From CAYZEZ01 sp964477295 (GTDB taxonomy: Bacteria > Bacteroidota > Bacteroidia > Bacteroidales > SM23-62), in assembly GCA_964477295.1 (NCBI GenBank), contig CAYZEZ010000258.1:1-6754 (forward strand): a stretch of DNA of 6,754 nt, in the 5' to 3' direction. Both the position numbers and the translations under genes were made by a program. This document shows, piece by piece, positions 1 to 5,647 of this stretch (position 1 is its first letter; each line of letters opens with the position of its first letter). The notes under the pieces are model-generated. The model did not search any database. It was not told the origin of the DNA and saw only the letters and a list, made by a program, of their open reading frames with translations.

Positions 1-233
1 AACACCCGGTCGTTATTTTTATGCTTGATTAGTTTAATAATATCGAGATAACTTGTTAAGATAAAAAAATTACCACACAAGAGGGCAATTTGATATATAT
101 CATGATATATAACAAATTATATAAGTATAAATCTCGATCTTAATTATACAGAGCTTACGATTGATTTGAGTTATTTTGAGCAACTAATTATAATGGTATT
201 TGTAATATATTGAGACTTCTATTCAATAAAACT
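1..233. other. AT-rich upstream intergenic region
   Basis: No convincing gene lies here. Short open stretches at the left edge all stop within about 50 bases, so bases 1-50 could hold the last codons of an upstream gene, but nothing in them is recognisable. The region is strongly AT-rich and carries a large palindrome (87-118, listed separately). A weak Bacteroidota-type promoter candidate is TTTG at 175-178 followed by TATTTG at 197-202. The second element lacks the two spacer bases of the TAnnTTTG consensus, so I do not list it as a promoter. The region probably holds the control signals of the lipoprotein gene that starts at 234. Confidence 0.6.
87..118. promoter_or_regulatory. 32-bp near-perfect palindrome, candidate operator
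   Basis: The two 16-base arms pair at 15 of 16 positions; the only mismatch is 93/112. The central 18 bases (94-111) are a perfect palindrome centred on CATG. There is no loop, which fits a site for a dimeric regulator better than a transcription terminator. Bases 90-103 (TTGATATATATCAT) match the FNR-type pattern TTGAT-N4-ATCAA at 9 of 10 defined positions. The site ends 115 bp before the first gene of a respiratory cluster. AT-rich sequence produces palindromes by chance, but one this long is unusual. A Crp/Fnr-family operator is inferred, not shown. Confidence 0.45.
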
Positions 234-584
234 ATGAAACAATATTTCAGTTTATTCCTGGTCGTACTCGTACTGATTTTAAGCTCATGTGAAAAAGTTA
301 CGCTGGAGCCTTTTTCAGATGTCCCGAATGATCTCAGCCTGTCTGATGATATACAACCCATTTTTAATTCGAATTGCATCAGCTGTCATGGTGGCTCACG
401 TAATCCCGATCTGCAGGAAGGAAATTCTTATAACAGCCTGGTTAATGGCGGCTTTGTCGATAAAGGTGATCCTGAAAATAGCCGTATTGTCAATGTATTG
501 AAGGGAAGCCACAGCTCAAGGGCAAGTGAAATGGAGAAAGCCTATATACTGGGCTGGATACAACAGGGGGCGAAGGACAATTAG
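234..584 (+). CDS. Monohaem c-type cytochrome lipoprotein
   Basis: This is a 116-residue exported lipoprotein. An N-terminal hydrophobic segment (residues 4-16) runs into a lipobox, LSSC, with the lipidated cysteine at C19. One covalent haem site, C48-I-S-C51-H52, sits in an 'IQPIFNSNCISCHGG' context typical of small cytochrome c domains. M100, in the last third, is the likely distal haem ligand, and the chain ends in a conserved-looking WIQQGAKDN tail. ATG 234 is chosen because it places a short basic n-region directly before the hydrophobic core; the in-frame TTG at 210 would add eight residues and has no support. After the lipid cysteine I see no clear acidic surface-export signal (EKVTLE), so periplasmic or outward-facing location is open. 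The expected role is electron transfer between envelope redox partners. The Shine-Dalgarno sequence is absent, as usual in Bacteroidota. Confidence 0.85.
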   Translation: MKQYFSLFLVVLVLILSSCEKVTLEPFSDVPNDLSLSDDIQPIFNSNCISCHGGSRNPDLQEGNSYNSLVNGGFVDKGDPENSRIVNVLKGSHSSRASEMEKAYILGWIQQGAKDN

Positions 585-604
585 TCGTGGGTCGTGAATC
601 GACA
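584..604 (+). repeat. Short degenerate heptamer repeat (GTCGTGR)
   Basis: Three consecutive 7-base units read GTCGTGG, GTCGTGA and ATCGACA; the third is decayed. The first base of the run is the last base of the lipoprotein stop codon. It is the second 7-bp-period element in the window, but far shorter and less regular than the array at 2601-2712. It also gives a weak GTCG/CGAC hairpin (592-603), too small to be a terminator. Confidence 0.35.
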
Positions 605-676
605 GTGTGGGTTCGAGCGTCCGAAAGTGAATGATAACAGTAGATAATATTAATAGATATTTAATTAAACAAAAAA

Positions 677-1558
677 ATGAATAGCAGAACAATTTCGTCA
701 GATTACCGGAACCTGAAAATAATTGGATCAGGCAAAATTGCCCTTCTTCTTTTATTGACAGTTAGTTCAATAAATGCCTTTTCCCAGGAAGAAGACAAAC
801 CCATTCGTAATGTTTTTGAATCAATTTCACTGGTTGAGAACCAGACAACAGAAAATCTGTATCAGGGTGGATTGAATTTTGAAATTTCTCACAGATTTTC
901 AAAAATCGAGGAGATTAGCGATCTTTTTGGGATCTATGGGAGTGCCAACACCAGGCTGGCCCTTGATTATGGAATCACCGACCGTATTATGGTGGGTTTT
1001 GGAACAACGCGGGATTATAAATTACAGGACCTGGAATGGAAAGTAAGCCTCTTGAAACAAACCCAATCCGGCCGGATCCCTGTTTCACTCAGTTACTACG
1101 GGAACGCAGTGCTGGATGCAAGAAGTGAAGACAATTTTGGTCCGGCAGATTCATATCGTTCTATACACCGGTTCTCCTATCTTACTCAGGTAATTGTTTC
1201 GAGAAAATTCGGGGAGAAGATAAGTCTTCAGGTTGCTCCAAGTTTTGCCTATTTCAATGCTGTTGATCCTGGTTATAAGAATGCCAACCTTTCAGTATCT
1301 TTTGGAGGAAGGGCACAGGTTTTAGGTTTAAGTTCAATTATCTTCGAATATGACCAACCCTTAACACAGGGAGATGGTGTGGAGACCTATCCTAATATCT
1401 CAGCAGGAGTGGAGATCGGAACAAGTACCCATGCATTCAGATTATTTGTCTCCAATTATAATGCAATCATCAAGCAAAGGAATATAGTTTATAATCTGAA
1501 TGATCCCTTTAGCGGAGATTTTCTTTTCGGTTTTAATATTTCAGTTGCTCTCAGGTAG
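677..1558 (+). CDS. DUF5777-like outer-membrane beta-barrel protein
   Basis: This is a 293-residue exported protein. A somewhat long n-region (residues 1-20) precedes a leucine-rich core (21-30) and a probable signal-peptidase site near AFS-Q (34-37). The mature part is built of alternating polar and hydrophobic strands, with many aromatic residues and glycine turns, as in a small outer-membrane barrel. Segments FEISHRF (68-74) and DYGITDRIMVGFG (97-109), and the ending FGFNISVALR, resemble the Bacteroidota DUF5777 barrel family as I remember it. It has no haem motif or enzymatic signature. Barrels of this family are often found near cytochromes and other respiratory envelope proteins. The stop is 8 bp before the heptahaem cytochrome gene, so the two are very probably cotranscribed. 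A porin or sheath for an electron-transfer partner is a guess; a passive outer-membrane channel is equally possible. The sole ATG start is used. Confidence 0.75.
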   Translation: MNSRTISSDYRNLKIIGSGKIALLLLLTVSSINAFSQEEDKPIRNVFESISLVENQTTENLYQGGLNFEISHRFSKIEEISDLFGIYGSANTRLALDYGITDRIMVGFGTTRDYKLQDLEWKVSLLKQTQSGRIPVSLSYYGNAVLDARSEDNFGPADSYRSIHRFSYLTQVIVSRKFGEKISLQVAPSFAYFNAVDPGYKNANLSVSFGGRAQVLGLSSIIFEYDQPLTQGDGVETYPNISAGVEIGTSTHAFRLFVSNYNAIIKQRNIVYNLNDPFSGDFLFGFNISVALR

Positions 1559-1566
1559 GTAGATGT

Positions 1567-2559
1567 ATGAAACGAAAAAAAATCTTACCAATTATTTTTA
1601 TCTCTTCCTTCTCATTATTTTTCATGTCGGTTGCCTTTCAATTGACTGCAAAGAAAAGTGATAACGAAGATATTGATAAATACAGGGAAATTAATGATTT
1701 TGTAGATGATAACGAGGTTTGTTTCAGTTGTCACGGTGGAACCAAATACCAGCTTACCGATGAATCAACCGGTCGCGTGATTACCCGGGTCCTTTGCCAG
1801 GACAGGGTCATTTACCGGGAAGATTATTACAATGCAAATCATAAAAGCTTTGCATGCCTCGACTGTCATTCATATGATTATGAGGTGTTTCCACATTCCC
1901 TGGAAGGGCGACTTGAAGAACCATTCTCATGTCTCGACTGTCATGGCTATGATGAAGACTATGTGCATTTCAATTTTGAGGAAATAGAAGAGGAATACAT
2001 CCAGAGTATTCACCCTCAAGCCAATCCTGAATTTAGTTGCTGGAAGTGCCATAATCCCCATACCTACAAAATAAGTATTCGCAATACCGAAAATTTAGCA
2101 ACAACAATTAGTTATGATAATGCTATATGCCTCTCCTGTCATTCCAATTTTGATCGATTCCAGCTGCTGACTGACAGGGAAGGGATCGATATTATTAAAA
2201 AACACGAATGGCTTCCAAACCAGGCATTGCATTTCAGGCATGTAAGGTGTATAGAATGCCATACTCAAATCAATGACAGCATTCTTGTAGCACATCTTGT
2301 GCTACCTAAAGAAAATGCGGTGCGCAGATGTAGTGAATGCCATTCACGGAATTCAATTTTGATGCATACCCTGTACAAATTCCAGTCGAAAGAAGCCCGG
2401 AATGAATATGGTTTTTTTAACGCTGTGGTGATGAATGAAGGGTATGTGATTGGTGCTAACCGTAATTTCTTTTTAAATGTAGTTAGCCTGCTCATATTTG
2501 GAATTACGTTCGTTAGTATAGGAATTCACCTTACATTCAGAATTATCAGAAAGGTATGA
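1567..2559 (+). CDS. Heptahaem c-type cytochrome, membrane-anchored
   Basis: This 330-residue protein has seven CxxCH haem-attachment motifs, starting at C52, C97, C122, C158, C188, C228 and C255. Extra histidines (for example H92, H110, H134, H149, H165, H213, H222, H225, H243, H267) are available as distal ligands, so mostly bis-His, low-potential haems are likely. Residues 6-24 form a signal peptide or uncleaved anchor. Residues 300-323 form a C-terminal transmembrane helix containing H321 and followed by a short basic tail, RIIRKV, so the haem domain should sit in the periplasm tethered to the inner membrane. The likely role is to relay electrons between the quinone-reactive membrane subunits downstream and soluble or outer-membrane acceptors. 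I see no substrate-binding CxxCK or other catalytic haem variant, which argues for a carrier rather than a reductase. C77 is outside any haem motif. It starts 8 bp after the barrel gene, preceded by a weak AGGTAGG element, and ends in tandem TGA-TAA stops. Confidence 0.88.
   Translation: MKRKKILPIIFISSFSLFFMSVAFQLTAKKSDNEDIDKYREINDFVDDNEVCFSCHGGTKYQLTDESTGRVITRVLCQDRVIYREDYYNANHKSFACLDCHSYDYEVFPHSLEGRLEEPFSCLDCHGYDEDYVHFNFEEIEEEYIQSIHPQANPEFSCWKCHNPHTYKISIRNTENLATTISYDNAICLSCHSNFDRFQLLTDREGIDIIKKHEWLPNQALHFRHVRCIECHTQINDSILVAHLVLPKENAVRRCSECHSRNSILMHTLYKFQSKEARNEYGFFNAVVMNEGYVIGANRNFFLNVVSLLIFGITFVSIGIHLTFRIIRKV
2287..2305 (+). other. Intragenic perfect hairpin
   Basis: An 8-bp perfect inverted repeat, GTAGCACA and TGTGCTAC, encloses a 3-base loop, TCT, inside the heptahaem cytochrome gene, between haem motifs six and seven. 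It encodes VAHLVL. No T-run follows, so it is not an intrinsic terminator. It could affect mRNA structure, or simply be chance. Confidence 0.4.
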
Positions 2560-2600
2560 TAACTAACGATATGACCCACTACACAATTCCCACACCCAAT

Positions 2601-2712
2601 CTGTAACCTGTAACCTGTAACCTGTAACCTGTAACCTGTAACCTGTAATCTGTAACCTGTAACCTGTAACCTGTAACCTGTAACCTGTAACCTGTAACCT
2701 GTAACTTTTAAC
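2601..2712 (+). repeat. CTGTAAC heptamer tandem array, 15 units
   Basis: Fifteen contiguous 7-base units, CTGTAAC, run from 2601 to 2705. Fourteen are identical, and the seventh (2643-2649) ends in T instead of C. A sixteenth, decayed unit, TTTTAAC, covers 2706-2712. Because 7 is not a multiple of 3, the + strand meets TAA stops in every frame, while the complementary strand is open in all three frames and reads VTGYRLQ over and over; those reverse frames are artefacts. The array fills most of the 159-bp gap between the heptahaem cytochrome and cytochrome b genes and ends six bases before the ATG at 2719. Near-identity of the units suggests recent expansion by slippage or active homogenisation. 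Such heptamer arrays are, to my recollection, a recurrent feature of Bacteroidota intergenic DNA. Confidence 0.97.
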
Positions 2713-2718
2713 AATATT

Positions 2719-3339
2719 ATGTTCTATCACTATCCGATATATATACGCATATGGCATATTCTGAATGCCCTGTTTTTCCTTGGCCTTATACTTACAGGCC
2801 TGAGTATGCAGTACTCCAATCCTGATCAGCCATTTATTTCATTTCCTGTTTCTGTCAGGTTCCATAACATTTGCGGTATTGGCCTTACCGCTAATTATAT
2901 GATCTTTTTTTTCGGGAACATGTTGTCGGGCAATGGCAAAAACTACAGGGTCCAAATGAAGGGATTAGGCAAACGGTTAATGGCACAATTAATATATTAT
3001 GCCAGGAATTATTTCAGAAAAGGAAAAGCACCTTACCCTGTAACAGAGCAAAGGAAGTTTAATCCCCTCCAGGCTTTCTCTTATGCATTGGCAATGTATA
3101 TAGGGCTGCCAATGCTGTTTATTACCGGCTGGGGACTGCTATTTCCCGGGTTAGTGCTGGACAGGGTTTTTGGGGTCAGTGGTTTAATTCTCACCGATTT
3201 ATTTCATGTTATCACTGGCTTTGTTATGTCAGTCTTTATGTTTATTCATATCTATTTATGTTCAATGGGTAAAAATCCCAAAGACAATTTTCGTGCAATC
3301 ATTACCGGCTGGTGCGAGGTTCAAAAAGAAACATCGTAA
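2719..3339 (+). CDS. Cytochrome b561-type dihaem membrane subunit
   Basis: This 206-residue integral membrane protein resembles the cytochrome b subunits of thiosulfate reductase, [NiFe]-hydrogenase and formate dehydrogenase. Four main helices are seen, roughly residues 10-30, 48-68, 117-139 and 155-181. Histidines fall where the family places its two haem b ligand pairs: H13 in helix 1 (IRIWHILNA), H49 at the start of helix 2, and H163 and H177 in the last helix; H4 is additional. The loop between helices 2 and 3 is basic and probably cytoplasmic. Its job would be to pass electrons between menaquinone and a periplasmic partner, here most simply the heptahaem cytochrome just upstream. The first methionine is the natural start, since only 15 residues precede the core of helix 1. 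It lies directly behind the heptamer array, has no Shine-Dalgarno sequence, and is 18 bp ahead of the Fe-S gene. The b561 assignment is firm; the partner is inferred. Confidence 0.85.
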   Translation: MFYHYPIYIRIWHILNALFFLGLILTGLSMQYSNPDQPFISFPVSVRFHNICGIGLTANYMIFFFGNMLSGNGKNYRVQMKGLGKRLMAQLIYYARNYFRKGKAPYPVTEQRKFNPLQAFSYALAMYIGLPMLFITGWGLLFPGLVLDRVFGVSGLILTDLFHVITGFVMSVFMFIHIYLCSMGKNPKDNFRAIITGWCEVQKETS

Positions 3340-3357
3340 CAGTTAAAATTTTATTCA

Positions 3358-4317
3358 ATGTCAAAAAAGAAGGATAAAAAAAGTCGCAGAGATTTTCTGA
3401 GGTTGGGCCTTACTGCAGGTATCTCTTCTGCAGCTGGCATTGCAGGTGCGGGTCTGACAATCGATAAAGCACGTGCTTCATCAGGAGAAAAATCAACGGT
3501 TCTGACAACTGATGGCAGGTTGGTTGAAGTCGACAAATCCTATCTTGAAGAGAAACCGAAAGAGGTGACAATCGACAGAAATGAATCGATGAAAGGCTTA
3601 CCAGACCGAAAATTTGTCATGGTTATTGACCTGGCTAAATGTACCAACGCCAGAAAGTGTGTGGAAGCCTGCCAGGAGGGACACTACCTGGATAAGGACC
3701 ATGAATGGATGAAACTCTATTACATGAAAGATGCCCCGAATGAGGCTCCATACTGGTTTCCAAAACCATGTTTCCATTGTGACAATCCAATGTGCGTAAG
3801 TGTTTGTCCGGTAGGAGCAACCTATAAACGCCACGACGGAATTGTATTGGTGGATGCCAAACGATGCATCGGATGTAAATTTTGTATGACCGGTTGCCCC
3901 TATTCTGCCAGGGTATTTCACTGGAAGAAACCTGAGGTGGAGCAACCTGATGTGGAATATTCTCCCGAAACCAATTTTCCTGCTGAAGAGGGTACCGTCG
4001 GAAAATGTGTCTGGTGCGCCGATCTCCTTAGAAAAGGAAAATTGCCGCGTTGTGTAACAGCGTGTCCTATGGGAGTGATCTACTTTGGAGATCTTGTGGA
4101 GGATGCAGTAACCAATGGTGTGGAAACTTTAAGATTCAGCGAACTGGTTAAAGATAGGGCCGCATACAGGTACAGGGAAGACCTGGGAACACATCCTTCT
4201 GTGTATTACCTGCCACCTGTCAACAGGATATTCCCTGTGGAACGGGGTTTGGAAAAACTGGATGAGGAGCTATTAAAAAGATATGAAGATCATATTGATC
4301 CTAAAATCACAAAATGA
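3358..4317 (+). CDS. Tat-exported 4Fe-4S ferredoxin subunit (NrfC/PsrB/DsrO type)
   Basis: This 319-residue periplasmic iron-sulfur protein is of the four-cluster type that pairs with NrfD/PsrC membrane subunits. A twin-arginine signal, SRRDFLRLG (residues 9-17), is followed by a hydrophobic stretch and a probable cleavage site near ARA-S (38-41), so it is folded with its clusters before export. Cysteine motifs: I, C95/C101/C105; II, C138/C141/C146/C150; III, C170/C173/C176/C180; IV, C217/C220/C232/C236. Motif I reads CTNARKCVEAC: the second of the usual four cysteines is A98. That leaves 15 ligands instead of 16, so one cluster may be [3Fe-4S] or have a non-cysteine ligand. The role is a wire between the quinone site of NrfD and periplasmic haems. 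The stop overlaps the NrfD start (ATGA), which indicates translational coupling and one complex. No molybdopterin domain is fused to it or adjacent. Confidence 0.92.
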   Translation: MSKKKDKKSRRDFLRLGLTAGISSAAGIAGAGLTIDKARASSGEKSTVLTTDGRLVEVDKSYLEEKPKEVTIDRNESMKGLPDRKFVMVIDLAKCTNARKCVEACQEGHYLDKDHEWMKLYYMKDAPNEAPYWFPKPCFHCDNPMCVSVCPVGATYKRHDGIVLVDAKRCIGCKFCMTGCPYSARVFHWKKPEVEQPDVEYSPETNFPAEEGTVGKCVWCADLLRKGKLPRCVTACPMGVIYFGDLVEDAVTNGVETLRFSELVKDRAAYRYREDLGTHPSVYYLPPVNRIFPVERGLEKLDEELLKRYEDHIDPKITK

Positions 4318-5636
4318 TGAATAATTACAGCCAGGAAGGGTTATTAAACACTTTCAAGGGTTATCTTACAAAAACAAGTGCAAGATGGTACATCGTCTTT
4401 GGGGTAATGCTTATTATATTTTTCATTGGTATAGCCGGTCTCGTCAGGCAGATTACCGGGGGACATATTGTTACCGGGATGAGGGATAATGTTGTCTGGG
4501 GAGTTTACATCGTTAATTTTATTTTTTTTATGGGTTTAAGCTATGCCGGCGCCCTGATCTCCGGCGTTCTTCACCTTTTCAAATCGGAGTGGAGGAAGCC
4601 TATAATGCGGATGGCAGAAATCATTACTGTCGTTTCTCTTGTAATAGGACCATTTTTCATCTTCTTCTGTATTGGCCGGCTGGATAGATTGTACTTTCTG
4701 TTTATCCACCCGAGGATACAATCGCCGATTACCTGGGACGTAATTGGCATATCCACCGACCTGTTTGGCTGTTTTATATTTCTATACCTGTCGTTTCTGG
4801 AAGACTTTGCCCTGCTCAGAGATCAGCAAAGCTTTCAAATGCCCAAATGGAAGAGAAAAATGTATAAATTCCTTGCATTGGGTTACCGTGCTACTCCCGA
4901 ACAAAAAAGACTGGTAAGGATTTCAAGAACTATAATGGCCGCTATGATCATTGCCATCGCCATCATCGTTTACTCTGTACTAGCCTGGATCTTCGGTGTA
5001 ACCCTCCAGCCCGGCTGGAACAGTACCATTTTTGGACCCTATTTTGTGATTGCTGCCATTTTCTCAGGAACCGGATTGCTTATCATCCTGATGTATATTT
5101 TTAGAAAAGTATTCAACCTGTATGAGTACATTACCGAGAAGCATTTTATTAATGTAGGGGTTTTACTACTGATCATTTCTGCCTTTTATGGTTATTTCAC
5201 ATTTAGCGATTATCTGACCAAATGGTATGGATCCGTGAAAATGGATACTGTGCTGATAGATAAACTGTTCTCAGAATTTTACTGGATGTTTATCTTCGCC
5301 AATTATGTTGGCATACTCATTCCAATAATAATTGTCGGAATTAAACGGTTCAGGACTGCACGCAACATAACTATAGCTTCGGTTATTGCTGTTGCAGCTC
5401 TTTGGGTGAACAGGTATATAATTGTTGTCCCAACACTGGAAACCCCGTTTCTGCCTATACAGGACAGTCGTCCCGATTGGCTGAATTATTCTCCAACCTG
5501 GGTTGAAATTTCATTAACCCTGGCTGGTATTGCAGTCTTTTGCATGTTTTATATGGTTATCAGTAAACTGGTGCCAATTATTTCTATTTCTGAAATGACC
5601 GTGGAGGATGAAAAAAAAGAGACCATATTGAACTAA
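4314..5636 (+). CDS. NrfD/PsrC-family quinone-interacting membrane protein
   Basis: This 440-residue polytopic protein has about ten transmembrane helices, near residues 24-44, 59-87, 103-121, 144-165, 205-229, 242-264, 278-296, 322-342, 350-371 and 395-420. Ten helices matches the longer branch of the family (ActC of alternative complex III, DsrP, QrcD, HybB) rather than eight-helix PsrC. Segments such as VVWGVYIVNFIFFMGLSYAG (60-79), and a PGWNSTIFGPYFVIAAIFSG stretch (233-252), look ActC/NrfD-like. It has no haem; it should bind menaquinol or menaquinone near the periplasmic face and trade electrons with the Fe-S protein encoded immediately upstream, which it overlaps by 4 bases. A second ATG at 4317 would remove one residue and leave a 1-base overlap. 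The C-terminal tail is short and charged (EDEKKE). Proton translocation is possible by analogy with related proteins but is not visible in sequence. Confidence 0.9.
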   Translation: MMNNYSQEGLLNTFKGYLTKTSARWYIVFGVMLIIFFIGIAGLVRQITGGHIVTGMRDNVVWGVYIVNFIFFMGLSYAGALISGVLHLFKSEWRKPIMRMAEIITVVSLVIGPFFIFFCIGRLDRLYFLFIHPRIQSPITWDVIGISTDLFGCFIFLYLSFLEDFALLRDQQSFQMPKWKRKMYKFLALGYRATPEQKRLVRISRTIMAAMIIAIAIIVYSVLAWIFGVTLQPGWNSTIFGPYFVIAAIFSGTGLLIILMYIFRKVFNLYEYITEKHFINVGVLLLIISAFYGYFTFSDYLTKWYGSVKMDTVLIDKLFSEFYWMFIFANYVGILIPIIIVGIKRFRTARNITIASVIAVAALWVNRYIIVVPTLETPFLPIQDSRPDWLNYSPTWVEISLTLAGIAVFCMFYMVISKLVPIISISEMTVEDEKKETILN

Positions 5637-5647
5637 TATTGAATAAG

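Noticed and set aside
210..233. Upstream TTG start for the lipoprotein cytochrome
   Set aside because: It would put eight extra residues before a signal peptide that is complete and typical from ATG 234.
1066..1077. Perfect palindrome ATCCGGCCGGAT
   Set aside because: It is short, lies within beta-barrel coding sequence and has no associated signal; compatible with chance.
2601..2712. CRISPR array or attachment site
   Set aside because: Units are 7 bp and contiguous with no spacers, and no integrase, transposase or Cas gene is near.
2526..2757. Two minus-strand open frames of 62-64 codons with repeated VTGYRLQ peptides
   Set aside because: They are produced entirely by the heptamer array, which has no stop in any minus-strand frame; flanking sequence shows no gene-like features.
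3598..3945. 115-codon minus-strand open frame
   Set aside because: It lies wholly opposite the ferredoxin cysteine motifs, which are clearly coding on the + strand; the peptide resembles nothing.
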